Origin: Dehalogenimonas sp. THU2
Lineage (GTDB): Bacteria; Chloroflexota; Dehalococcoidia; Dehalococcoidales; Dehalococcoidaceae
Assembly: GCF_039749495.1 (NCBI RefSeq)
Contig: NZ_JBDLLU010000001.1
Location: forward strand, 62,001 to 126,000
Length of the DNA stretch: 64,000 nucleotides
Reading direction: 5' to 3'
Position numbers and translations under genes: made by a program. The notes beneath the pieces were generated by a model that was not told the DNA's origin, made no database searches, and saw only the letters and a list, made by a program, of their open reading frames with translations. Positions 15,914 to 23,540 of the stretch are shown one piece after another. Numbering within the stretch: the stretch's first letter is position 1; each line of letters begins with the position of its first letter.

Positions 15914-16768
15914 TTATTCGGTTTGATTCAGCAAAGCGTCGTAGCCGGCGCGGATGATGGCGGCCGCCTGGTCCATGGCGGCCTGCACCGCCGGTGAGGC
16001 TCCGGTCGGGACGTTGCTAGCCAGGTTGTTCAACTGACTGGTTTTATAATTCTCCAGGTTGGTGTCAGAGGTGGAGAGGTTTTTAGTCTCCGTCCTGATA
16101 TCGGTAGCGTCCGGCGTGGTAGCGATGCCGGGCACCGTCGCTTCGAACGAAGGCGGCGCAGCCAGTATACCGGCCGTGGCGTCGAACTGAAAACCCTTCA
16201 AGGCGGCGGCGGCGGTGAAGTTATCCTGCAACCGGCCGGTGACCTCGACGATAGTCAGGGAGTCGCCTATACTGGCCAGATAGACGATCTCATCGACGCG
16301 ACGGTCGTTCAAAGCGGCGTACAGCTCTATCCTGGCATCATCGCCGGGAGTTATGGCGACCAGAGCCTGTTCCATGCCCAATTTAAGGTCGTACAGCGTC
16401 TGGCCGGGCATACTGCCGGAGGCGGCATAGGCCAGCCCGCCGCCGGTGAGGCTGAGGCCGAGGACGAAGGTAGCCACGGCGTTGGCCCAACCGAGACGCC
16501 AGAAGGGCTTCGGTTTGGGTTTGGCCCACTCCGCCATCTTCTCGTTCAGGGCGACGCGGATGCGCATCCGGGCGCCGGGGGTGGGATCCAGTTCCGGCGA
16601 TCGGGCGATGGCCAGCGACGTCGAAAGCAGCCCCTGCAGCTCTTCGGCGTGGGCCGGGTGGCGTTCGAGGCAGGCTTCGATAGTGGCGGCGCCGATTAAA
16701 ACAGCCTCCAGGCACTCGTCGAAGATGTCGTCGATATTCATATTTTCGTTGTTATTTGAGTCGTTCAT
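15914..16768 (-). CDS. Anti-sigma-like membrane protein (DUF5667-type pattern)
   Basis: The 284-residue protein is coupled by ATGA to an ECF sigma gene. Residues 1-90 are soluble and acidic (DDIFDECLEAVLIGAATIEAC, then HPAHAEELQGLL), as in proteins that hold an ECF factor. A single membrane helix follows at about 97-118 (VATFVLGLSLTGGGLAYAAS). The outside part begins with MPGQTLYDLKLGMEQALVAI, a pattern I associate with DUF5667 proteins, and ends in a Thr/Asp/Asn-rich linker and a short helix. There is no HxxxCxxC zinc motif, so if it is an anti-sigma factor it is not the ZAS type. Function is inferred from context. Confidence 0.72.
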   Translation of the reverse strand: MNDSNNNENMNIDDIFDECLEAVLIGAATIEACLERHPAHAEELQGLLSTSLAIARSPELDPTPGARMRIRVALNEKMAEWAKPKPKPFWRLGWANAVATFVLGLSLTGGGLAYAASGSMPGQTLYDLKLGMEQALVAITPGDDARIELYAALNDRRVDEIVYLASIGDSLTIVEVTGRLQDNFTAAAALKGFQFDATAGILAAPPSFEATVPGIATTPDATDIRTETKNLSTSDTNLENYKTSQLNNLASNVPTGASPAVQAAMDQAAAIIRAGYDALLNQTE

Positions 16769-17301
16769 ATCTGTTCACACATTATCCGCCGCAGGGCGGC
16801 CACAGCACTGTGCTGCATCGCCTTGACAGCACCTTCGGTCCGGCCGGTCAGGCGGGCGACCTCGGCGATAGGCAGTTCCGCCCCGAAGCGCAGGGCCAGG
16901 ACCTCCTGCTGCGCCGCGGTCAGTTTCTTGGTCGCCGCGATAAGTTCCTTGCTTTCCATTTTAATTTCGACCTCGGCGGCAGGGTCGTCGTCAGCAGCCA
17001 GCGGCATCGTCTCGTCGAGCTCCACCGTCGGCCGCCGCGTCCTTCGTCGCAAACAATCGACTATCAGGTTATGAGCGATGCGGTAGAGCCAGGCGCTGAA
17101 AGGCACTTCACGAACCTTATAGGAGCCGATGGATCCCAGGGCGTTGATGAACACCTGCTGGGTCAAGTCCTCCGCCTCCGTCCGGCTGCCGATCTTGATG
17201 CAGATATACCGGTAGATCTTGTCGAAATACTTCTCATACAGCAGGCCGAACGCCTCCGTATCCCGCGCTTGAGCCCGCGCTACTATCTCTCGCTCATCTT
17301 G
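16765..17301 (-). CDS. ECF-type RNA polymerase sigma factor
   Basis: Region 2 (FGLLYEKYFDKIYRYICIKIG, then AEDLTQQVFINALGSI, then FSAWLYRIAHNLIVDCLRR) and region 4 (LTAAQQEVLALRFGAELPIAEVARLTGRTEGAVK) are both complete, giving the usual two-domain ECF sigma of about 178 residues. A longer frame starts at GTG 17379, but a TATAAT-like -10 lies only a few bases upstream of that codon. The GTG at 17301, with GAGGGGG before it, also gives the typical length; either start is possible. It directs polymerase to a stress or envelope regulon; its own anti-sigma-like partner follows with a four-base overlap. Confidence 0.9.
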   Translation of the reverse strand, partial: QDEREIVARAQARDTEAFGLLYEKYFDKIYRYICIKIGSRTEAEDLTQQVFINALGSIGSYKVREVPFSAWLYRIAHNLIVDCLRRRTRRPTVELDETMPLAADDDPAAEVEIKMESKELIAATKKLTAAQQEVLALRFGAELPIAEVARLTGRTEGAVKAMQHSAVAALRRIMCEQI

Positions 17302-17379
17302 CACCTGGGAAAAACCCCCTCTGGCCGGTAGATTGGCGGTATCGAAGTTTACCGGCGTCCGGTTTTTTTGCCGGTGCAC

Positions 17380-18215
17380 TTATTATAACGAAGAACCCGC
17401 TCCGGAGATAGGAGTGGCGGAGAAGCTCCAAATTCCAAGCTCCAAATTACAGACAATATCCAAGTTTCAAATTTCAATGACCAAACGAGGCTGCGAGGGG
17501 GGGATTGTTTTTCTTGCGATGTCATCATTGGGAAACAATCCCGATTTTTCACGATTGAGATCCGACGGTCCAAACGTGGGATTGCTTCGCTGAAACAATT
17601 CGGACAATTGGAACAATTCCTTTAGCCAAGCTATCAGCTATCAGCCGTCAGCTGTCAGTTATAAGTATTCAGTATTTAAGATGTGGTTGACGGGCGGTTG
17701 TATCAGCCTCGATGATATTTTCGGGTGACAATCTCGTGGGACACATGGCGATATGCTCAGTACCGGCGTTGCGCGGGTCCTGGTATCGGGTTGTTTTCGG
17801 AGGGGAAAACAATTGAAACAATTCCTTTGGGCAGCTATCAGCAATCAGCCTTCAGCCTTCAGCTTTAGACAGGACTGATAGATTCGTGTGCTTCGCGGAA
17901 ACGAAGGAAACGAATCCGTTTTTCTGTGCCCAGCCAGCGGCAGGTGGCTCATGGCGTCCGACCAGGTAGATCCAAAGTGACGGTTGTTCAAGGCGGTCCT
18001 TTCGGTTAGTTTCCCGGTGATCCATCCTAAGGCCTGCAGCGGAGTGAGGCGAACGGGCATAGCGAAGGCTGGTGTCTGACCGGGGAGAACATATGATACC
18101 ACACGGTTACTCGTGGGTTGTCAATGGGATTTTGGCGGGTTTGGGAAATAATTATTTGGGGGGGGTGGGGACGTACTGAGGTGATCGCGGTTTCAGGGAC
18201 GAAAATAATTCCAAG
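17380..18215. repeat. Gene-free repeat region
   Basis: About 830 bases hold no convincing gene. At 17424-17480 there are imperfect copies of CCAAGCTCCAAATT-like units. At 17640-17690 and 17830-17875 there are seven-base-periodic runs of ATCAGC/TTCAGC. A segment running AACAATTCCTTT to ATCAGCC occurs twice (about 17608-17655 and 17813-17858). Near 18155 is a G-rich run (GGGGGGGGTGGGG-like) that could form a quadruplex. These are mini-satellite-like sequences common in intergenic DNA of several bacterial groups. Confidence 0.6.
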
Positions 18216-18497
18216 TCAGCCCAAGAAAGTTTTGAGTCTACAGGAGAGGGTATCGAGGTTGTTTAACTCGCATTCCCAGACTGTCAGAATACTCCACCCC
18301 TGGCTTTTCAGAATTTGTTCGTTGCGGAGATCACGAGCAATAGTCTGTTCCCTTTTGTCTTTCCAAAAACCTGTATTGGTTGCGGGTGTGACCCTGCCCG
18401 ATGAGCAGGAATGAGAATGCCAAAAGCATCCATGAACGAATATCAATTTATTCCGGGATTTGAAGACAATATCAGGTTTTCCCGCGATACCTTTATC
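18216..18497 (-). pseudogene. vsr: Very-short-patch-repair endonuclease, N-terminally deleted
   Basis: Vsr nicks DNA next to T:G mismatches made by deamination of 5-methylcytosine. The frame keeps the family core: GKPDIVF with the catalytic Asp, then HGCFWHSHSC with His and Cys ligands, PATNTGFWKDK, RD and GWSILTVWECEL. About 45 N-terminal residues are missing. Instead, the sequence runs directly into the 5' fragment of a cytosine methyltransferase gene in a different frame, without a start codon or ribosome site of its own except an ATG at 18446 that would cut off the catalytic Asp. I call it a remnant left by a deletion. Confidence 0.8.
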
Positions 18498-18927
18498 CAG
18501 CGATAGAGAATGGCTGGCACGGGAATCCTGCTGCTAAGACGTCATGATCAGGTATATCAGCGGGGCATATTGAGTTTATGTCCCCTCTAGGAGTTTCTCC
18601 AAACCAAGAGCGATAAGTCTTTTGGCAGTTGATATCCCATTCGCTGGAAAAAAGACAGAACCCCCCGGCTTCCTGAAGACCGAGCCTCAGACCACCGATA
18701 CCAGCAAACAAGTCAATGAAACTGAAGGAGCTTCCATAACGGTTGCCGGAATCGTCTGTGATCACTGAATCATTGAAAAGAGTGCGCTGGCGCCCGTTGT
18801 CATAAGCTTCACATACAACCGACAGAAGAAAGTCCTGCTGGCTTAAGCAGCGTTTTTTGCTTTCCTCCGCTACCCACAATTTTATGTTCTCCGGGACTCC
18901 TCGTATCAGCATAGACTCAGTGGACAT
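18493..18927 (-). pseudogene. DNA cytosine-5 methyltransferase, 3'-truncated
   Basis: The 144-residue frame holds motif I (FIDLFAGIGGLRLGLQEAGG), then SSEWD, GDI and motif IV with the catalytic Cys (GFPCQPFSIAG). It stops at TAA directly after motif IV; motifs VI-X and the target-recognition domain are absent, so it cannot be active. The first 45 residues (IRGVPENIKLWVAEESKKR) resemble a ribbon-helix-helix domain. GGAGG lies six bases before the ATG at 18927. Downstream the DNA continues straight into vsr. The pair once formed a Dcm/Vsr unit, likely with a restriction enzyme now gone. Confidence 0.85.
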
Positions 18928-19079
18928 TATCAACCTCCAACGTTACCAGCATGATATCAAAAATACCCAGCAAAGTATAGTAAAATTTCAGACAAGAAAG
19001 GAGGTTTGTCATAAGGGTGAGGTGTTGTGTGAAAAATGGCTCCATGTATATCAAAGCAACTCTCCCTAAGATGAGATGG

Positions 19080-19085
19080 TATAAT
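19080..19085 (+). promoter_or_regulatory. -10 element immediately before ATG
   Basis: A perfect TATAAT ends five bases before the ATG of the next gene. If used, transcription would begin at or next to the start codon, giving a leaderless message; no Shine-Dalgarno sequence is visible. No convincing -35 is seen. Confidence 0.4.
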
Positions 19086-19090
19086 CAGCC

Positions 19091-19525
19091 ATGTTGAGTA
19101 AAATGGCTTCATTCCTCGAAGACATTTGGGTACGCGTTCCTGAAACATGGCGCCGACGTGTCATCATAGGTGTCATCGTGATGTTGTTAAGTCAAACCAT
19201 AAAATTGGTATGGGGAGATGACACCTTAATTGTGGTCCTGATGATTACCGGATGTGTTGGTGCTTTCTTGTACTATTTTGGTGTCCGAGAAGCAAGATAT
19301 GCAGATCAGATGTTGGGGAAAGTATGGGATTATTTCAGAGGCGCAATCGTTTTTGCGATAGTTCCAGCTGCATGGCCTGCCTTGCATTTAATATTGAAAG
19401 GGAATATTGTTGATGGGCTGCTTCAAATATCGATATTTGGGCTTATAATAGCTTCGGTCTTTGAGAAGTTCTCCCTACTCCCTAGAAAAATGTCTCAAGT
19501 TATTTTCCCCCGACGCAGACGATGA
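19091..19525 (+). CDS. Hypothetical integral membrane protein
   Basis: The 144-residue product has four likely membrane helices (about residues 23-40, 46-64, 84-102 and 108-124), preceded by a short amphipathic start and followed by a basic tail ending in Arg-Arg-Arg-Arg. Its codons and surroundings are more AT-rich than neighbouring genes, as are the dcm/vsr remnants next to it, so it may belong to the same acquired segment. Its 3' end overlaps the convergent mug gene by 31 bp. No family recognised. A second possible start is ATG 19103. Confidence 0.6.
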   Translation: MLSKMASFLEDIWVRVPETWRRRVIIGVIVMLLSQTIKLVWGDDTLIVVLMITGCVGAFLYYFGVREARYADQMLGKVWDYFRGAIVFAIVPAAWPALHLILKGNIVDGLLQISIFGLIIASVFEKFSLLPRKMSQVIFPRRRR

Positions 19526-20061
19526 TACGCATCCCGTTTAGATAAACCCCAGTCATCATGGCTGAGATGGGACACCATTTTTATCAAGTCCTCCCAACGT
19601 TCCTCCCCCCACCACCGTCGCGCCGCCCCCGAAGTCGAAGGCAAGACAAATATGGCGGTATCGCCGATCCGGTCATCGAATAACGGCCCGCCGTATGCCA
19701 CCGAACGACCGAAAAAGGCTTTGGCAGCGGCTTTGCCGTTGAATGCGATGATTTTTGGCCTGAATCTGTTGATCCGGTCGCAGAAACCGGGAATATCGAA
19801 ACCGGAAAGCGACAGGTCACGGTCACAGCCGGATTGAGTCTTCACCAGGTCGGTCAAACCGAGCCGGTAGTCAAGAAGGGTGAGGAATTCTTCCGGGTTA
19901 AGTTTCCGGGGGGTCAGTCCGGTGGCGGCGAGGGTTTGCCAGAAGAGGTTGCCTTGGCCGGCGTAGTAGGCGCCGATTTCGGCGGACCTGGAACCGGCGG
20001 CGGTGCCACAGAAGACGATAGCGAGGTCCGGGGCAAGGACGTCCGGCAGTTTGGCGGTCAT
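19495..20061 (-). CDS. mug: G/U (T) mismatch-specific uracil-DNA glycosylase, Mug family
   Basis: Mug removes uracil or thymine opposite guanine to start base-excision repair. The 188-residue reading has the family opening PDLAIVFCGTAAGSRSAEIGAYYAG, GNLFWQTLAATGLTPRKL, the LGLTDLVK block, IIAFNGKAAAKAFFG and the C-terminal loop VLPSTSGAARRWW. In the GINPG-type active-site motif this copy reads CGTAAGSRSA, a variant also seen in the Mug/TDG side branch. The frame extends to 20124, but the ATG at 20061 fits the homology better. It overlaps a membrane-protein gene at its 3' end. Confidence 0.85.
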   Translation of the reverse strand: MTAKLPDVLAPDLAIVFCGTAAGSRSAEIGAYYAGQGNLFWQTLAATGLTPRKLNPEEFLTLLDYRLGLTDLVKTQSGCDRDLSLSGFDIPGFCDRINRFRPKIIAFNGKAAAKAFFGRSVAYGGPLFDDRIGDTAIFVLPSTSGAARRWWGEERWEDLIKMVSHLSHDDWGLSKRDAYHRLRRGKIT

Positions 20062-20231
20062 GGGGGTATTATAGGGGATGAAAGAGTGGAAGGGAACCGA
20101 GATTGCTTTGCCGTAGGCTCGCAATGACGAGGGTTGGGGTATTCTCAGCCATGCGTCATGCCCTTTTGGCGGTATTGAGATCGTTTCGCCGTAGGCTCAC
20201 GATGACGGTTTATATGGGGGGGAACTGCCCG

Positions 20232-20285
20232 ACGACGCGGATGCGCCGCCTAGGGCCGATCTGAGATCGGCCCCTACAAAACGAG
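20232..20285. repeat. Dispersed palindromic repeat, copy A
   Basis: The core AGGGCCGATC-TGA-GATCGGCCCCTAC (20252-20277) is a long palindrome. It is flanked by GACGCGGATGCG on the left and AAAACGAGGG on the right. A near-identical block, including flanks, recurs at 21770-21824. Confidence 0.75.
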
Positions 20286-20310
20286 GGGGATGAGAGAACG
20301 AACCCCGTTT

Positions 20311-21600
20311 TTAAGTATCAACCCAATCCGAAAAGCTCTCGTCCACGGCGTATCCCCCGTAAACGATCTGAACGAGGATGCGGGTGTGCTCACCGGCGGG
20401 CACTCTGATGGTGATGGTAATGGTGGCTGTTTCCCCGATACCGAGGTCAAATACCGGTGATCTTTCGGAATTCCGCACCATATCGTTACCAGCGTCAAAC
20501 CCGGTGAAGACATAAACGCCCTTTGCTTCCGCCGACCCGAAGTTAGAGACGGAGATCGTTAAATCTGCATACTGGCCCCGTCCCGAACCGGTCCACTCAT
20601 GAGTCAGGATGGGAACTGGCGCCATGGGATAGATATGCGCCGAGCGGTTTTCGTATTCGACAGGAATATCGCCAATACCCCAGTTATCACCGGTGGTTTC
20701 CAGGTAAAAGTACTTGCTGCCCGTGTATTCCCAATAAGAGCCGTAAACACTCTCTCCACCCTTGATGCCCACCGCCATGTGCCCGGAATCGGAACCGGCG
20801 GGCGCGTCGAAACCGAGCAGGACGACTCCAAAATTCATCACGTCGATAAACGAAGCCATCAGTATCGAGGTATCCTCACAATCACCGCCGTTGTCGATCA
20901 GCGTTTCGATGGGGTAACGGGGGTATTCATCGAATTTGGTGGTAACGTTGTCCGAGGTGTAGGGCAACGATTGGACGAACGCTGTCGCGAATTCTATAGT
21001 TTCATATTCGGAATAGCCCTTTGTTTTGGCGGCTTCCTTGATCTTTGCGACCAATGCTTCGATATACGGATCGTCATAGGGGTGAGTGACATAGACGGAA
21101 TAGTTCTCTGTCGGCGGTCTCGGCAGGCTTTTGTAGTAGTCATACAGCGCCTGGGGCACACTGAATTCCCACGTCCATTCCGCACCTTTGAAATTCCACT
21201 TGTAAGAGCGGGACACGAATCCGGTGGATGCCTGTGTTGGGGCAGGCGAATTGATGCTTATCGATGACGGGACGGAGGTGACCGGGGGCACTGTAACCGA
21301 GACGGGGGGAGGGACGGGTGCTGTGATCAGGGGGTCAACTGTAACAGTTGGACCGGGAGACGGCCAGTAAGCCCAAACTAAGATGGCGATGCCGACAATC
21401 ACGCCTACCCAGGATTGGGAACCGGAATTTTTCTGCTTGGGAGGTGAGGGTTCGGCGGGGGGTGGGTTTAAAGGCTCAGGCGGCTTTCCAACAATCGGGC
21501 TCAAATAGGTGTCTATACAAAGCTGGGTTGCCTTGCCGCAATTCCCGCAGTACAGCGTTTCGGAGCGTAAATGTTTCCCGCAATGAATGCAGAAGGGCAT
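20311..21600 (-). CDS. Zinc-ribbon, membrane-anchored transglutaminase-like protein
   Basis: The 429-residue protein starts with a zinc ribbon (CIHCGK at 4-9 and CGNCGK about 15 residues later), then a Pro-rich linker. One membrane helix follows (VGVIVGIAILVWAYW, about residues 66-80), then a Pro/Thr/Val-rich spacer and a globular outer domain. That domain carries a transglutaminase-like core: DNGGDCEDTSILMASFI supplies Cys, and GHMAVGIKG and a later Asp could supply His and Asp. The C-terminal 110 residues look like a beta-sandwich (ADLTISVSNFGSAEAKGVYV). A longer frame to 21654 exists, but the zinc ribbon start at ATG 21600 is preferred. It may act as a peptidase or amide-bond enzyme on the cell surface. 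Confidence 0.75.
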   Translation of the reverse strand: MPFCIHCGKHLRSETLYCGNCGKATQLCIDTYLSPIVGKPPEPLNPPPAEPSPPKQKNSGSQSWVGVIVGIAILVWAYWPSPGPTVTVDPLITAPVPPPVSVTVPPVTSVPSSISINSPAPTQASTGFVSRSYKWNFKGAEWTWEFSVPQALYDYYKSLPRPPTENYSVYVTHPYDDPYIEALVAKIKEAAKTKGYSEYETIEFATAFVQSLPYTSDNVTTKFDEYPRYPIETLIDNGGDCEDTSILMASFIDVMNFGVVLLGFDAPAGSDSGHMAVGIKGGESVYGSYWEYTGSKYFYLETTGDNWGIGDIPVEYENRSAHIYPMAPVPILTHEWTGSGRGQYADLTISVSNFGSAEAKGVYVFTGFDAGNDMVRNSERSPVFDLGIGETATITITIRVPAGEHTRILVQIVYGGYAVDESFSDWVDT

Positions 21601-21984
21601 AGTGTCTGGGGTTCTCCCTTTGTGACGGACTGAAACCCAGGTGAATCTAAACAACTGTATTATAGTTCGTTTATCCTGTCAAGACTACGCGGTGACCGAA
21701 CGAGGGTGCCGGGATTGCCTGGGCGGGGGTTCGAGAAAATGCGGCGGGCGGCAAGGGGGAACGCCCCGGCGACGCGGATGCGGCGCCTAGGGCCGATCTC
21801 AGATCGGCCCCTACAAAACGAGGGAGAGGTGGTAGGAACGAACGAAGATTGCTTCCCTTCGCAGGCTCACTTCGTAGTGACTCACTGGAACCAGGACAAG
21901 CGGTGTGGCCTCGTGATCATGCAAGTTAACCAGCGGGGCGGGTTAACCCTTTCCTCTTTGAGAAGTAATCAGATGCACTCGATA
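21601..21984. repeat. Intergenic repeat region with palindromic repeat copy B
   Basis: No gene is seen in these 384 bases. Palindromic repeat copy B (AGGGCCGATC-TCA-GATCGGCCCCTAC) lies at 21789-21814 with the same flanks as copy A. At 21847-21885 is a fragment of the GATTGCTTCCCTTCGCAGGC type, related to 20100-20125 and 20168-20205. The rest shows nothing distinctive. Confidence 0.65.
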
Positions 21985-22398
21985 CTATGGTTTGGTCGTA
22001 CTCTGTCGCCAAAGGAAGAAATAGAACGCGATGATCAAAGCGATCACAGGCAATGCGACCTGCCACGTTTTATCCTTATCCAGATTGGTTAGTTCACCCA
22101 GCGCCAAGGCAGCACAGACAATCACCATTACACCGCGGAATACGACCACACCCCGTGAATATCCAGAGAGAGTCATGAGGTGGATGGCAGAAATCAGTAA
22201 AATCGGAGCCGCTCCAGCGACGAAGATAGCTCCGGCATCCATCCTTTCATTAGAATCGATTAATAAAGCCTGGAGAATCAGGGAAACAGTGAGCCAAACC
22301 GCCAATGTCACCCAAGTGGCCATCGAATTACGTTGGACCGGGGATTTTGCTTTTAATGCAGGAGACTCCAGCTTGTCAGCCTGATTTGAATCAGCCAT
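21985..22398 (-). CDS. Hypothetical four-helix membrane protein
   Basis: The product has 137 residues. A short charged N-terminus is followed by about four hydrophobic segments (ATWVTLAVWLTVSLILQALL, IFVAGAAPILLISAIHLM, VVFRGVMVIVCAALALG, VALPVIALIIAFYFFLW). The start ATG at 22398 has a good AGGGAGGTAA ribosome site seven bases upstream. It is alone between two repeat-bearing gaps. No known family or role can be assigned. Confidence 0.65.
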   Translation of the reverse strand: MADSNQADKLESPALKAKSPVQRNSMATWVTLAVWLTVSLILQALLIDSNERMDAGAIFVAGAAPILLISAIHLMTLSGYSRGVVVFRGVMVIVCAALALGELTNLDKDKTWQVALPVIALIIAFYFFLWRQSTTKP

Positions 22399-22525
22399 GA
22401 TTTACCTCCCTTCGTTTATTCGATGTTATTCACAAGTATCATAATCCTGTTATATGGGCTGGTCAATGGGTTAGTTCTTGGGACAATCACGATGATGGTA
22501 TTTTTTAGGGACGGTCAACCAGGAG

Positions 22526-23305
22526 TCAGGGTTTTACCGCCCGGATGGCCATGCAGGTGGCCATGTAACGGGGCAGAGGATTAATATCATCCGCCGGCTC
22601 ACGGTCCTCGAAGAAGCCGGCGATGAAGAATCCGGCAGCTAATGGCCCGCCGATTTGCTCATCCAGGGTATGACTGAATTCCATGGGCTCCGAGCACTCA
22701 ATCCGTTTGTTCAGTATCGATTCAGGCAGGTGAGTGGTGTCGGCGTACGGCAGAGAATAGGCGACACGCAGTTCGCCGGTGCTTTCTGCCAGTTCCCAGT
22801 CGAACAGGTAAACGGCAGGGTTCATAAATCCCGCCAGAAGCGAACCGCCTTTGCGCAGGACGCGGAAAGCCTCACGCCAGACCGGCAGCACGTCCGGGAC
22901 GAAGACATTGGAAACCGGATGGACGATCAAGTCGAATTCGCCATTGGAGAAGCAACCCAGGTCTTTCATGTCACCCTCGACCGTTTGGATCTTCAAGCCG
23001 TCGCGCTCCGCGACCATACGGTCGGCGTCGAGCTGGCTGGGACAATTGTCGAAAACGGTTACATCGGCGCCCGCAGCGGCCAGAATGGGGCCTTGCTGTC
23101 CGCCACCCGAGGCGAGACAAAGGATTTTCAGCCCTTGAAGGGGCGGAAACCAGTCGCGGGGGACCGGCAGGGTCGGAGTCAGGACGATGCTCCAATCGCC
23201 TTCGCGCGCTGCCTGGATAGCTTCCGGGGTGACGGGTACGGTCCAGATATTTTGTTTAGCCGACTCCCGGGTCCAGGCGGTCCGGTTGTAGTCTCGAATA
23301 TCCAT
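22526..23305 (-). CDS. SAM-dependent methyltransferase, class I
   Basis: The 259-residue protein carries the Rossmann-fold methyltransferase motifs: LKILCLASGGGQQGPILAAAG (motif I, SAM binding), VTVFDNCPSQLDAD (acidic strand 2), GDMKDLGCFSNGEFDLIVHP (motif II/III) and EAFRVLRKGGSLLAGF. It resembles UbiE/COQ5-type proteins, but no substrate can be named. An upstream GTG at 23332 is possible; ATG 23305 with TTGGAG upstream is preferred because homology starts at DIRDYNRTAW. Confidence 0.85.
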   Translation of the reverse strand: MDIRDYNRTAWTRESAKQNIWTVPVTPEAIQAAREGDWSIVLTPTLPVPRDWFPPLQGLKILCLASGGGQQGPILAAAGADVTVFDNCPSQLDADRMVAERDGLKIQTVEGDMKDLGCFSNGEFDLIVHPVSNVFVPDVLPVWREAFRVLRKGGSLLAGFMNPAVYLFDWELAESTGELRVAYSLPYADTTHLPESILNKRIECSEPMEFSHTLDEQIGGPLAAGFFIAGFFEDREPADDINPLPRYMATCMAIRAVKP

Positions 23306-23395
23306 TTCAGATTTCTCCAAGGGGGGTATCACAGGTATTATCGCAATTCGGGGCGCCGCTTTTCCAGTTGCCCAGGACCCATCTGAGATCTACCC

Positions 23396-23539
23396 CTACG
23401 AGTGCTCCTTGAGCGACTTTTGATAGGCTTTCCAGCCGGGGCACCAGGTGGTGTGCCATTTCCATAGGCGTGACATGAATGATTTAGGATTGGCTTCCGC
23501 CTTTTTCCGCATGGCGCAATCTGCGCATCCACTTGACAT
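23396..23539 (-). CDS. 47-residue Cys/Trp-containing small protein
   Basis: This frame is too short for common gene-calling thresholds, yet has a strong GGAGG eight bases before its ATG. It reads MSSGCADCAMRKKAEANPKS, then a basic linker, then LWKWHTTWCPGWKAY and a charged end. The CxxC near the start and the Trp/His/Cys cluster (WHTTWCPGW) look like a metal or cofactor site. I have the impression of similar small proteins in related genomes, but cannot cite one. It lies upstream of the methyltransferase on the same strand, 90 bp apart. Confidence 0.65.
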   Translation of the reverse strand: MSSGCADCAMRKKAEANPKSFMSRLWKWHTTWCPGWKAYQKSLKEHS

Positions 23540-23540
23540 A

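Noticed and set aside
17845-18102. 85-codon minus-strand frame in the gene-free region
   Set aside because: It runs through repeat units at one end and has no ribosome site. It could be a repeat-borne frame; I cannot support it as a gene.
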